Source of the DNA: Solea solea
Lineage: Eukaryota; Chordata; Actinopteri; Pleuronectiformes; Soleidae
Assembly: GCF_958295425.1 (NCBI RefSeq)
Contig: NC_081147.1
Location: forward strand, 4,609,290 to 4,673,289
Direction: 5' to 3'
Length of the DNA: 64,000 nt
The notes under the pieces: model-generated
The model's input: the letters and a program-made list of their open reading frames with translations, nothing else
Databases searched by the model: none
Told to the model about the DNA's origin: nothing
Shown: piece by piece, positions 34,456-46,984 of the stretch
How positions within the stretch are numbered: the stretch's first letter is position 1
Layout of the letters: each line of letters starts with the position of its first letter
Translations under genes and position numbers: made by a program

Positions 34456-36510
34456 TTAGCCAGTCACGACTTTACCGTCATGCGCATTTCATCTTTACTG
34501 GAGTCCTACTAAAGATAATGATGCATAATGAATAATTTCTCAGCAAGTCCTGATATCATCCTCTCTTGACCCATGTCACACTCCCCAGCACCAATGGTGA
34601 TCTAATTCTGAGTGCTGCCACAGCCAGAGTCTGGGGGCCTGATTAGGATGTGAGAAGATAATAATAAAAAAAAAAGACATACAATGCTGCTCTTCATCCA
34701 CACAGTGATGTGCTGCATAAGTGAGATGAAGCACGTAATAAGTTAAAGACCTGAAAGCAAACACAAGCCCGACAGCAAGTGAAATATTTTTTTAATGTAT
34801 GTTGAAAATATTCAAACTTAATAAAGTGAATAATGCATGAATTGAACCAAAGATTAAAAAAATATGTAAATGGTTTTCATTTTACTGAAAGACACGCTTG
34901 AGGGCAGTGGACATTAGATGTACACTGAAGTCTTACAAGAGTAATGATTTGAATAAAACAAACACAGTAAATGTAATGCAGGTACTGTGAGTTCCTGAGT
35001 ACTATTTAACCCCACTATTAAAAATGCAAAGGCAGGATAGCTGGAAAATGAGTCAATTGTTGACTTTTATCACTCGGACGTTAGTATAGTGTTACTGCAG
35101 GAGCCTGACATCACAAATCTGGCTCAGGTATCCATGGAGAAAGCCATGGTGCAACAGAGCTGGCATGAGCCTCTCCCATTGAATTAGATCCATAGTGCCA
35201 CCTCATGGCTTGTCGCAACTTCAGTTCGACACCACACATGTTGCAAAATGCATCAACTGTCGAAAACTCTTTGCAGTTGTTGACCTTCAAGTGAGAGTTA
35301 TTTGCCAGAAGACCTTGGCTTTGGAAAAACTCATTCAAGTGAAATAAACAAGATAAGATCAACTTTATCGTACCTAGCAGGAAAATTATCCTTTGCTCTG
35401 TGAGAGCTTTTTTCCCCACAGGGGGACAGAACAACTTATGTCATATCAGATCAAGATGCTTCTTCGGGGCCTTTTAAGATTTCACTCACTGAATTCAGAT
35501 GTGTGAAACTTTGGATCAACAAAAATGAGAGTAAGGTAACATGAATATCCTGTCCACAGGACCATGTAGCCAACCTTCCTAAGTTGTGGGTTTAATTGAC
35601 CCCTTTACAGAAAGATAGTCTGAATAGGAAAAGCAAATAACAGAAAACAGAACAGTACAATTCAGCTATTGTAAGCTTGGGTCGGAGAGGTAAATCCAAA
35701 CATTCTTTCAAAAGACCAAAGTCACTCTCTGATGGAGGCAGCAGTGGATCAATACCTACTGTGTTCTGTGAGCTAAAAACGCTTATTTTGTCAGTGGACT
35801 CTGGTATAGAGGAGGGAGCAGTTTACAAAGTGACACAAACTTCTGTTTCCAGGCCTAAGGCTGTCCAACAGTAAAATGGAGATGTCTACAATAACTGTTG
35901 ACATCAGTTATTGATGAGGTAAATCTTTAAACACCAGCGTCACAAAATGACACATTTGAACTTATGGCTGGCAGTACATCAACAAGTTCTGTGTTACTTT
36001 GATGTGAAATCCCTGAATTTCTCAATGCAGGGGGGGTGACCAGTTTCCAAACTCCAGTTTCCAGTCAGACAAGGCTGTGTAACAATGGGATAAATTGGTG
36101 AACATATTATAATAGAATTAAATAGGGGCAGATTAGGCAAGTATTTTGTTAAAATGAGTCCAAAATGTACCTGCAGCCATGTTTTGAGTCAGAGTCTATT
36201 TCTCAAGCTGGTTCTAAGGGCAGGGGGGCACTTAGCACAGCCAGCACTGTGTGAAGTGAAAACAAACTGTACTGTACTACTGCTTTTCATCAAGGAACTT
36301 ATCATAATTAAATCATTTATTGCAACAAATGGCAGTCAGAAGCTAATAGTTTCACTCTTAAATGCTCCCTGGATCAGCGAAGCAGCACAGTAAGCCAAAC
36401 AAGAAGCGTAAAAATGAGGGGCCCAACAAGACAACAAGACTTTTGAGCCTGTTGGACTTTAGAGAAGTAGAGGCCGGGGTGGTTGCTAGCAGCATCAGTG
36501 TGAGGCATCA
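34456..36510. other. No gene; dispersed repeat at 35790-36080
   Basis: Frames of up to 107 codons lack domains. The motif agataagatcaactttatcg (35351-35370) is a scrap of a common fish repeat. The 35790-36080 block shares gtttacaaagtgacac and gacacatttgaactt with 12250-12500. Confidence 0.5.
35790..36080. repeat. Dispersed repeat, second copy
   Basis: It shares tttacaaagtgaca and acacatttgaactt with 12250-12500, but in different order and spacing. It also has a G-run followed by tgaccagtttccaaactcc. Unknown family. Confidence 0.45.
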
Positions 36511-36733
36511 TCCATCCATTTTCATCCACTTTATCCTGCACACATTCACACCTATGGTCATTTTAGAGTGTCCAATTAACCTCATGCCCAATTTTGCTTG
36601 TTTCTAGGCCGTGGGAGGTAACCAGAGTAGCCGGAAAGAAACCATACACACTTGGGGAGAACATGCAAATTCCACACAGAAAGGTCCTTGGTCAAATCTG
36701 AACATGACCTTTCTGTGCGGCAACTATGCACTG
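36511..36733 (-). repeat. V-SINE copy, antisense, with tRNA-like head
   Basis: In plus orientation it shows cactttatcctgcacaca, cattcacacctatggtcat, gtgtccaattaacc, gggaggtaaccagagtagcc, ggagaacatgcaaattccac and acagaaaggtc. The head follows, with tcaaatctgaac (diverged B box) and ctttctgtgcggcaactatg (diverged A-box side). It has an internal deletion between the tail and the interior. A 12-bp inverted repeat, cacagaaaggtc / gacctttctgtg, arises from the head-core junction. Confidence 0.8.
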
Positions 36734-36739
36734 GCATAC

Positions 36740-37060
36740 CAAAAAAATTGAGGCCCCCTTCCAGCCAGCATGCCGATGTGTGCCCCTTAAGGGTTATATT
36801 CGGTCTGATAATATGGGTTCCAAGCAGATGTATCTCTTGTTTCCATGGTGACCCCACTGTGTTTGCCCTCATGGGGTTTGCATTTCACTGAAACTGTACT
36901 GAACCAACTTAACCACTTTGTACGCAGGTAGCCTGGAAAGGGTGAAGTGGGCAAACTCAGGAGGTGGCACCATGGACAAACCCACTTGGGAACCATATTG
37001 TCAGCCTGATTATAACCCTTACGGGACCCACATGGACATGCTGGTTGGACATGGTGGCAT
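36740..37060. repeat. Dispersed gggacccacatgg-type repeat
   Basis: Phrases such as tttccatggtgaccccact, cttacgggacccacatgg and acatgctggttggacatgg recur in diverged, inverted form at 61180-61350. Fish genomes carry abundant repeats of this type. The family is not assigned here. Confidence 0.5.
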
Positions 37061-38342
37061 GTGACCGATAAATTGCTGTGTTTGAAGGAAGCTCCTTATT
37101 GAATCTCGGTTACAGGGAAAGAAAAAATGCAAATAAATGAACTCAATAGCAGCAAATTGTTCTTTTCTTAGCCATTAGTAACCTGCAGCCGGGCAGAGTC
37201 ACAGAGCCTTCTGGTAATCAATAAGTCCACCCAACTAATTCAGCCATTTGAATCGATGCTGAATTCAAGGTTGCCTGTGTGATACAACAGTTGGTCGCTT
37301 GCACCGTATGACAGCGTGTGTGTATGTGTAGATGTTTTTAGTCCCCTCCCACAGTGGAGAAGAAAAGAGGAAAGGCCCAGCAGAGGGTGGCGGTGTTTTA
37401 AATTCTTATCTGTCAACGGTTCGTCAATAACACTGTCAGTGGTTTCACAGTCCATTCTGCTCACAGCTTCGTCAGTTGGGCAAACCCAACACAGACCAAG
37501 ATACTTCCCACAGACACAAGGCTTGTTTACTTTCCTCCTATTCATAGAGAAAGAGCAAAAAAGACACAGCAGCTCAGTGTTATATGTGCTATTATGTCTT
37601 CTTTATGTCACTCATACATCATGATTTGATTGCTTTTTACTTGAGATGAAATGCTGCAACCAAATTCAAAGGATGATTGTGTCTTTTATTACCTATGGAC
37701 TCCCCAAGGCCACTTGAATTGGTCTCCTTTCACCTCCTCTGTGATGAGATATAGTACATATGTGAAACCACACACAACACATTGGAGCTGAAGTTCTACT
37801 TGCAGCAAGATCGCATTCAGCTGTTCACAATAACTAGCCTGGCTAACACCAGACTGCATCTCAATCTCATTTGAGCTTGCTTGTGGAGCAAGTCGCCTAT
37901 AATGGTAGCAACAGCAGAAACTGTGTCGTCATCGTGTTAAGCGCGTGCCAGGGGTTTGTGACTGGTTCCCTATTTTAAGAGATCCTGTAGTTGGCCAAAA
38001 CAGTGTCCTTGCCAGATGTGTCTGCAAAATGGGAAATCAAATCACTGGCAGACTTTTTTGATTGAGTTCACATTCCAGGCCTTAGCACAACTGCGATGCA
38101 AGGCACAGCATTAAGAATGACTCCGAGGTGAACTTGAATATTCAGATTAAGTGTGATGCGATTCAGGGAAATAAATTATCAGGACCACGAAAAAGAGACC
38201 ATCAAGGGAAGAAACAGGTATCTACTGATGATGAACTGGTGTTGGGTCATATACTTAGAGAAGATCAAGCTCTGCTACTTCCCACACAAGGGCATATTAA
38301 AGGATGATAGCCAGGCAGTTTGAAGATGTAAGGTCCTGTTGT
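37061..38342. other. No gene recognised
   Basis: Open frames of about 100 codons (37240-37545 minus and 37316-37624 plus) overlap on opposite strands and show no domain. No repeat was recognised. Confidence 0.55.
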
Positions 38343-38350
38343 GTGCATTT

Positions 38351-39061
38351 TAGAGTTGTTCCGATTCCGATACCAGTATCGGAAATGCCTCTGATACTGC
38401 CGAAAATGTGGTCATCGGTATCGGCGGTTCTTCTTCGCCGCTCTTGAAACAGTTGCGCTGTGCTGTTTTAGAGGTGTGAAGAAGAACTGATCACCTGTAG
38501 ACCTGTAGACAAGGAGCTAACGTTAGCTCATCATGTCGGCGGTTTAGCAGTATTTACCAGTTAGCTCCGTTAGCACGCCTACAGTCAAACTGGAGCGGCC
38601 CGTTTATTAAACAAACAGAGTAGCGCTACAACTAACCAGCGTACCTGTGTCCTGCGTATGTACGCCTCTGTTTTTAAAGTTTAGCGTTACTTCAGAGACT
38701 CATTTTAACAATCTGGAGTCATGTAAAAATTATGTCACACGCGTCCTTTCCCAGTCAGTCGTCATGGAAACATGAAGCTCTGCCAGTGCTGTGGTGTTTG
38801 GACCAGAGTCAAAACAAACGTACAAGCTGAAAAACAAAATAACATATCACTGGTAAAAATAAATGGTGTCCATTTGCTGTATTTGTTCATGTTATACAGA
38901 GAGTTTAACCTGAGCCAAATCACAGTCATGCAGGCGTAGTATGATTTTTTTTTTTTTTATAACACACTGGTATCGGTATCGGTACTCTGTATCGGCCGAT
39001 ACCCACAGCACAAGTATCGGAATCGGTATCGGGAGGGAAAAATGGTATCGGAACATCTCTA
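38351..39061 (-). mobile_element. hAT-type non-autonomous transposon, family A copy 2 (711 bp)
   Basis: It begins tagagttgttccgattcc and ends atggtatcggaacatctcta. A perfect 8-bp target duplication, gtgcattt, flanks it (38343-38350 and 39062-39069). It is the reverse complement of the 4988-5797 element along almost its whole length, with a 66-bp segment of that copy missing at the junction 38426/38427. No transposase is encoded. The poly-T tract at 38946-38959 corresponds to the poly-A tract of copy 1. Confidence 0.92.
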
Positions 39062-39069
39062 GTGCATTT

Positions 39070-41700
39070 GTTTATTTGAATATCATCAACAACATGCATT
39101 ATTAATGGCCAATGTGTACCTAAAGCCCTACCCAAGCCCTAAGTGCATGTGCAGTGTGCGATGGGGACATGCACAACACAGGCTGCGCTGACTATGGGCA
39201 CCTTCACACAAGCCTTTCTTAATCAAACCCTAGTCTGTTTGCGAGGAGGGGAATACGTGATTCAAAAGGCTCGGTCCGTTTCACTAAAGTGCAAAAAGTG
39301 CAAAAAGTATCACTTGAGTATGAGTATTACATTTTTCGATAATTGCTTGACTATAAAAAGTCAATAAGTTACTGTGACTATATCAAAAAGATACAATACA
39401 CATGTGATTACATTAATAAAAACAGATCACTCTACACCAATTACTACATGATTTGTGATACATCGGTGAGCAAGATAGTGATAGTGGACTCTGTGTGTGT
39501 GTTATATTTTGAGAGATTTCTTTAATGCGTCTTGAAGCTGCCTAACTGTCAGGGCCTTTCCTCTGCTTAGCTGCCAGTCTCTCTCCCCCCGCCCCCCCTT
39601 TCCTCTACCCTATGTGTGTGTGTGATTGCAAGACTCAGATCATAGACTCTGTTCAATTCAGTCAGTCTGGTATCTGCCACTTGAGAAATTTCCTTTTGAA
39701 TATTTATTCTGTGTTTTTTGGACTCCCTGCTTACCCCAGTTACCGAGCTGGCTCTTGTCACCACTCCCACCTGCCTCATCCCTGCACTGCTCTGTATTGG
39801 TACTCTGCTCAGGGACCACATTATCCCTCAGCATACCTCTAGACTTTCCCTCTACCCTGTTCTCTGGACTCAGTGCTTCAGCCCGGCTTCAGCCCCTTTT
39901 CCTTCACTAAATCATTATTAATCTACATTCGAGTTCAGTTCACTCTAACTCGTCTGCCTTCTGTGGTCTGCTTTTTTGTGTTAACATCAACTACCTTACT
40001 TTCATAAGCACTCTTTGTTTGGAATAGTTTAACGAATAATACAAACGATTATTGAATTAGCATTTTTGCTAGAAATTCAGAATAAACAGGTGTAAATGTA
40101 AAGGCATCTGATCAGATGTCAATATTCAGATAATACAAATGGATATTAGAGCCCGAGTCCTGGCAATCAGAGTCTGAGTCCTGGACTTGAGTACGACAAC
40201 ACTGTCTGGGAAATAATGAAAGGGGTTTCATAAAAGAATAGCGTGACTTGTTGCACTCTATTTGTTAAGACACAATTTTGGAGAAAGGAAATGCTTGTCT
40301 ATGGGAGCGCAGTGATGAGCCTCCCACACTAATAAACAAGCTGTAAAGAGCCTCTCAGAATGCAGTGGCATAAATGAAAGGTAAATGAGGGGTTAAGGCT
40401 GCACTGGGCGACTTCAACGCCATTTCAATGTGGGAGACGAATTCAATTGCAAAAAGGTTTTAAAAGTTGGGCTACAATAGCCTGCAAACTGATTTCTGTC
40501 CTGTTCTACAAACATGTAGAGGAGTGATGTTTTCATGTTTGGTCACAATCACAGAACTGATGTTCTCTGTCTCCCTCTTTCTCTCTCAGTGGTAGTGCAG
40601 CCTCTGCTCTCTATTTCCTCATCTTTAGGAATTTGAAATTAAGTGGCAGATATTTTGTGTGTGTGCCATATTTTTTTTAATATACCTTAAAGAAGGTATA
40701 TCACATCTTTAGTCACGTCACCTCCATCAACTTTGAAATTAACAGTACAGAGGAACTAAAAACTCACCCACACACACACACAGATGCATTATTATTTAGG
40801 TATTAGGAATTATAAGGCCCCCAATCTCTGCACATTATGCAGCAGATTTGTTTTATTTTGACTGTTTTTTAATGACTGTAATTAAACTGATACTGGGGCC
40901 ATTTTTAGATACCACAATATATCAGTACCCAACCCTAATGCTGTTACAGCACAACAGAAGCGGGAATCAGCTCATGACACTTCATAGAACGTTTTTTGTT
41001 TTTTTTTTGAACGCCAACCATCTGTCAAGCATACCCACCCAATGCAGTTATGATGGAGAAGGACTGAAATAAGACACATGGGCTTTATTTTGTTTCTTCA
41101 CACAACAACTTTCAGTACTTTTTGTGAACAACTAACTTCTGTGTTAATTATGTTTTTTCTTCTCTGTTATGCTCAAGTGGCAATTAATTAAATTCACTTT
41201 TGATACATGATGCAATTAATACACAGAAAGCGAAAATATGTTTCCCTTTTTTTAGATACTGGGTGAATTGCTAATTATTATATTTCTAATAACCTTATTT
41301 TCCGTCACTTTATTGGCATTATTTGCAAAGTAACAGACAATTAACCTAACAAAAAAAAGTATTGAGACATGGGCTTCACTCATCCTGTAAAAATAACACA
41401 TAGCAAGAGAGCACATATATAGTTACCAAAAATCATAAATAAAAGAAAAGTAATACAAGTTGGGAAAAGATATCAATGTCACAATTCAGACAATTCTTGA
41501 ATGTTAAGTGCAATAATCCTTAACCTTAAGTTATAAGTCATTCATCTCACATCACTAATGATTCAGAGAACTTGGAAATGAGAATATTTATGAAACCTTC
41601 AAAAAAGCAATTTAGTTTCTGTTACATGTTTAAAATGTATTTTGATGGGGTTTTTTTTTCTATTAATGTTTCTTTATTTTCACATTGTGTAATTTCGTAA
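39070..41700. other. No gene; repeat scraps
   Basis: 39196-39290 is a diverged copy of the 6685-6860 repeat. At 40870-40938 a sequence ending tcagtacccaaccctaa looks like one end of another hAT family, without a partner. A CA microsatellite is at 40768-40782. No protein-like frame was found. Confidence 0.5.
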
Positions 41701-41995
41701 TGGCGAAAACAACTCATTCATTACAGAAGTGAGAGTGACAACATGAACCATCGCCTACGTGGGGGGGGTGTGTTCACCGTCTCGCTCCGCCATTGATGTG
41801 AAATTTCATGCAGGGCAATGAGCAAGTAATGTTGAGCCAGAACGAGCAAATTATGTGACGACTGGGAAATGTAAATTTCAAGATCTCTGACTGGCTTGCC
41901 CAAGATCCCAAGGACAATCACTTGGCCAGATGCAGAGCGTGCTGCAAATCAATGAAGATGGACATGGGCGAAGTGGCTCTTATACGTTTCCCTCC
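41701..41995 (+). pseudogene. Relic of a transposon-type zinc-finger ORF
   Basis: From 41874 the plus strand reads DWLAQDPKDNHLARCRACC and then KSMKMDMGEVAL. This resembles the N-terminal zinc-binding segment of hAT-like transposon proteins found in fish, with the pattern W-x-DPKD-x-HLARC-x-x-C and then MGE-x-AL before a histidine pair. After this the frame degrades and no catalytic region follows. An upstream ATG at 41701 is followed by a stop ten codons later. The family is recalled from memory and the region is too short to prove origin. Confidence 0.45.
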
Positions 41996-43641
41996 GTGTC
42001 AGCACACAATTTGTCCTGGAAAGCGCATGAAAAGTCCTTGAATTTGATGTGGTCATGTATAAAACAAATCCATCTGTGTGTGCTGATTTGATGATACAAG
42101 CTCAGGACATGGATTGAAACTCAACGTTCAACTTTTTTGCAGCTTTTAAGTTTATCAAACTTAGACTACAGCTTATCATCAATACTGATTTTGTCCTTTA
42201 GCCATTGGAATTCAACACATAATCTTTATTTTACCCCTAAAAGTGTGGAAAAATGAGCCAGTTACTTTTGAGAAATGAAGCTATCGGGGGATTTCAAAAG
42301 TCACAAACTCTGCAACAAAGTGAGCAAGCTGATGGCAGCGTCTTCCTTCCCCAAGACAATCTCTCCCCAGTGACCATATCCAACAGCAGAATTAAATTTA
42401 AAGAACTAGGGCTAACACAAAATACACACACACACACAACAGTGACACATACACAGGCTGTTAGCAGTGAATGTTGGGTATAGAGTGCTGAATGGAGATA
42501 GCAGGTCATTCTCTCCTTGGGCCTGAGACAAAACCTTTTCCAGGGAGACAAAACATCCATTATCACCTGTGTGTCCCTGGTGGCAAATGGCAGGAAAGGA
42601 TAGAACACCAGAGAATACTGTGACACATTCACACAGATAAGTCACACAAGAGTCCACACACTCGTCTTTTGGTGCCAAAGTTCCCTCTGACTACAAACAA
42701 TTTTTGGTTTTTGCTGTTGATTTGTGCTGTCCTTTATCGCTCATTTATTTCTTTTTTTAATGTATGGGATATTTTGACACCTTAGAGTTATTTTCTCTTA
42801 CTTTTTTTATCACTGTCTGTTGACCTGTCTGCATGGACGGTCATTTTGTTGTGACTTGTGTATCATTCATCGCTCACATACAGGCAGAGCAAGTTGAGAT
42901 TGACAGGTAAAGCCAATGTCAGACCAATCAATTTCTAATGTCCGAATACAATTAATGTTCAGATTTATTTCATCCTTGCAAGGGCTAAGTGTTTCCGTTA
43001 TACCGTTCTATTCTATTATTAGTATTCGGAGGGGTCCCCTCATCCTATTCTACTTAGGGCTCCATAAAGGCTTGGGCTGGCACTGGTTTGCACACAATTT
43101 CAAATATGCATATGTTAGCAACAGATGTTTCAGCTCCATGAATAAGTAAGACACTTTCTTTATTGCTTGATTATAATTAAATCATTAGCCAACAAAAAGA
43201 TTGAAAATATGATGATGGTACACACCATGAACAAGTCTACCTGCTGGGTAGGATAACAGAACCCACCAGAGATACATACATTAATCCTTTCACCTCTGTC
43301 TCTACATGTAATAAAGACATTTATGTGGTAATTAATCATAAGAAGTCGCTGTAGCTGTAGGCGGAGCCGACACCCATTAGCGTGAAATTACTAAGCTCCA
43401 ATTGACATCTGCTCCTGTCACTGTGTGCAATATTTGCTCAAATGAGAGCGTCCGGCTCACACGCTGCTCAAACATGTCCATCATCATAAAGCGGTCACGT
43501 CTAGCACACACAGTGTGACCTTGAGACAATGTCAACTCTGTGAGAAAGCATTGGTCAATGAAATGAATTAAGTGCCTCGAAGGGTAAAAAAAAACACTTC
43601 TGCTCATATCTTTCTCACCTGAAAGAGATAGTTTTGTGATT
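41996..43641. other. No gene recognised
   Basis: Contains a short CA run (42424-42437) and frames up to 112 codons without domains. The 43377-43607 minus frame looks partly protein-like but has no supporting splice sites or known motif. Confidence 0.5.
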
Positions 43642-43649
43642 GTATGAAT

Positions 43650-44025
43650 TAGAGCTGCAACTAACGATTATTTTCATAATCGATTAATCTGACGATTATT
43701 TTCTCGATTAATCGATGAATCGTTTAGTCCATAAAATACCAGAAAACCTTAAAAAATGTTCATTGGTGTTCCTCAAACCTGGAAATGATGATGTTCTCAA
43801 ATGTCTTCTTTTGTCTGCAAACCAAAATGATTCACTTTTCATGATTTCTTTGTGATCCAGAGCGAAGAAATTAAGAAAATAGTCAAATTTAAGGAGCTTA
43901 AACAATCAGAAATCTTGTTTTAATCATGAAAAAAACTTCAAACCGATTATCGATTATCAAAATAGTTGTTGATTAATTTAGTAATAGATTAATAATCGAT
44001 TAATTGATTAATCGTTTCAGCTCTA
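43650..44025. mobile_element. hAT-type MITE, family B (376 bp)
   Basis: The left end tagagctgcaactaacgatt and right end gattaatcgtttcagctcta are inverted repeats, with many attaatcgatta-type subterminal repeats. A perfect 8-bp duplication, gtatgaat, flanks it (43642-43649 and 44026-44033). The type is common in fish genomes. The interior has no transposase frame. Confidence 0.92.
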
Positions 44026-44033
44026 GTATGAAT

Positions 44034-45632
44034 TATTAATAAAAGTGAGCACTCACTGTACGGATTGTGCCCTGCACGAGGAACCGGCTTAACACTCACT
44101 CTCAGTAAAAACACTTCAAATAGGTAAACAGGAAACACAAGGCTCACAATAATTTCTACATCTGCTTAAGTCTCTCATATATTAGGTATTTACACTGCAT
44201 GGTGCAAGTGAACCAATTCTAATCTTTTCCTGCCATGTGGCACAAATCAAATATGACCCTATGAAGGGTCTAAGCAGGGGGAAAAAAAGCACATGAATTC
44301 AGATCTGTTTCAAGCCTCAGTCACATGTGTAAATAAATCAGATATGAACCAACCCGCTAAGCAGACAGATCAGATATTCCCCTGACATTGGCATCATACT
44401 TGTGACACTATCCACGGCTACTGCAATGGAGGATGAGTGCAGTGGACTTGAGCTGAGGTTTCATGTCGTATAAGGCTTTGTGCAAGGATTTCAAAATAAA
44501 ATCACTTCCAGTTCCATAGTCCATGGAGAACATTACTGTTTTTAGCACACAGGAGCTGCTGTGTCTGCTGAAATTACTGATTTCTTGAACGGACTTTGGT
44601 GTGAGGAGTGAGCCGTTCATAAAGGAACAGTCTCAGTTCAATTCAGTTTTATTGAAGCGCCAAATCGCAACATACATTATCTCCAGGCACTGCACATGGT
44701 AAGGCATAAACCTTTAAAATTTAAATTAAAAGGCACGTGGAGAGAGAAAAAACTGCAGACATCTGCCTCGACTTTTTTAGGGTGAAAGGAAAAACGGGGG
44801 ACCAATTAGAGCTAGCATACACATACACACAGATTTAATGTGGGAAGCCTTTTGTTAAATGGCTAGATTCTTCTCCTTGTGTCCCTGCTGGCATCCATAC
44901 AACCACACAAAATACAAAAAAAAAAAAAATCCAGAATCCTAGGTCATCATATATTATAAAAGGCCAAGAGCTCTGTGCCTTTTGACAAATATGATTTGTA
45001 ATCAATACTTTGTCCTTCACAACAACAAGCATGCTCCACCTCCAAACCCACTGACCTGACAAAATATTGAGTGCAACTGCTCTCCCACACCAACGCTGCT
45101 TTTGTGTCTCAAATTTAAAAAAAAACAAAAGTGATTTTCCAAGGTTGGTGTTTTTTTACACTCTGATTACCCTCATTTTGGTTCACTGGCTTATGGTTTA
45201 ATGTGTTCAGCCTATAGTGTGAAAGAGAAACCCCTGTGAATCACAAACACAGGCTCCCCCCCCCACAATTGAGGAACTTTATTAAGAGGTAAGATTTTTA
45301 AAGGCTCTTTAGTGACATTTTCACTCTCTGTGATCTTTATGAGTGGTTTTTGAGTCACACAAAGCCCCGAAAGAAGAACAATCCGGATGAAAGTCCTTAG
45401 GAGCCAGGCTCTGAGGTGTTTCTGATAGCAGCCAGTGGTTCAGTGTGATCTGACATGCACAATAGCCAAAAAAGCTGAGCCCAGGGGCCAGCTTTTTCAT
45501 ATAAGCCATTAGATGATGGGCCTGGCTTCACTGTCAACATCCATTAAGTTGACATCTCTAAAGTTTTCATTGTATCCAGCAGCAGACAGACAGGCCTTGC
45601 CATAACATTACAATGCTGTAGCTAAAGGTATG
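44034..45632. other. No gene; small repeat at 44636-44710
   Basis: The phrase caattcagttttattgaagc with gccaaatcgcaacatac matches a common fish interspersed repeat (tttatttatatagcgccaaat type). Open frames below 100 codons lack domains. A poly-A run lies at 44918-44929. Confidence 0.5.
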
Positions 45633-45640
45633 CATTAGAG

Positions 45641-46864
45641 TAGGGATGCACCGATATGACTATTTCCACCGATACCGATATCCGATATTAATATTGCTGC
45701 TATGGCCGATAACCGATATTTACCGATATCGATATATGTTTTTTAAAAAAAGTTTCTGAGATGATAAAAGTTTGTACAGAATGAAAATCATGCAAGCTGA
45801 ATTTTTGAATGTCTTTCTTTATTTTCAAAACATGTTTTACCTCCAAATAACAAGGTCACATAAGACACAAGTAACCAACTACAAGTAAAGGTTTTTAGAA
45901 ACCTTTACCACTTGTAGCAAGTGTGTAACTAAATTAAAGTACAGTTTAACTCCCTCAACTCACTAAACTCCTGTGAGAAAGTTTGGATCATAAATTACAA
46001 ACATGAACATAAATAAAAATAATACCCTGCCAAAGTTACTCTAACCGAGATAAGGGCGTCTATACTGGGTACGTAAATAAAGTCAACAACCCTTCCTCCC
46101 GGCAACAACAACCGCGCCACTTCCCTTCACAATAAAACTACACAACAGATATGAGAAACAATACCTGACAAGCTCTACTAAGAGCTGCCATAATTAAAAA
46201 AAAACATGTTAAAATACTTTATCAAACGTGCCAGTATTCATGGCAACCAGATATTTATTCAATTGCAAAACATCAGAAAAGTAGCGCCGACTTGGCAGGT
46301 TGTTGCGGGGTTCAATATGCGCTATCAACCGTCGGAACCCTCGGCTGGTCGTCAAGAGCAATCATTTCCATTACCTTGATCGTTATTGCCCTGGCCACTG
46401 TCTTCCTTTGGTCGAGTCCCAGCTGCGCTGCTTTCTTTTTGTCTGCTGCCTAATGTTACTAGCGTTAGCTTCCTGCCGTTGTTTGTGTACTTCTGGGTGG
46501 CGGTTTTTCAAATGACATGATCAAATTTGTGGTATTGAATGACTTGACGCGGAACCCTCCTCGCATTACCTCGACTTTGCAAGTGTTGCATAATGCTTTT
46601 CGCGTATCTTCTATTGACACCCTGAAAAATCGCCCACACCGCTGACATTCTCTCTCCTCCACACACACACACACACCTTGTGCTGCGCTTACATCACTGA
46701 CGCTGTCCCCTTCCCGACACACATACACAAACAGCAATTAGACGGGTGTAAACATCGGTTGTTAAAATCGGCGCAGTTTTACTCATTGCACCGATGCCGA
46801 TATGTTAAAAAATGACGAACATCGGCCGATACCAATATTAAAGCCCATATATCGTGCATCCCTA
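45641..46864 (-). mobile_element. hAT deletion derivative, family C (1224 bp)
   Basis: The ends are tagggatgcaccgatatgac and, at the right, atatatcgtgcatcccta. Subterminal ccgatatcc and accgatatt repeats are present. A perfect 8-bp duplication, cattagag, flanks it (45633-45640 and 46865-46872). It keeps a piece of the parent transposase (BED finger, 46498-46610, minus strand) but lacks the catalytic domain, so it would depend on a related active element. Confidence 0.92.
46498..46610 (-). pseudogene. BED zinc-finger remnant of a hAT transposase
   Basis: Inside the family C element, the minus strand reads ALCNTCKVEVMRGG and then VKSFNTTNLIM. This is the C-x2-C and TTNL core of BED fingers in hAT and ZBED proteins. 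The expected HL-x(3)-H half is lost by a frame change right after NLIM; the downstream text in another frame resumes the family pattern. BED fingers bind the transposon ends in hAT transposases. No hAT dimerisation domain follows. Confidence 0.7.
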
Positions 46865-46984
46865 CATTAGAGTAGCAATGACAATAATCACCCTTCATTA
46901 ACAGACCTTGTAATGACCCATTTGAGTCACAAACAAGTTTATAAAGGTACTTTGATGCAAACACATCACTCTTGTGTTTTCATG

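Noticed and set aside
43377..43607. Protein-like minus frame
   Set aside because: No known motif, no matching splice pair beyond chance sites, and no partner exon.
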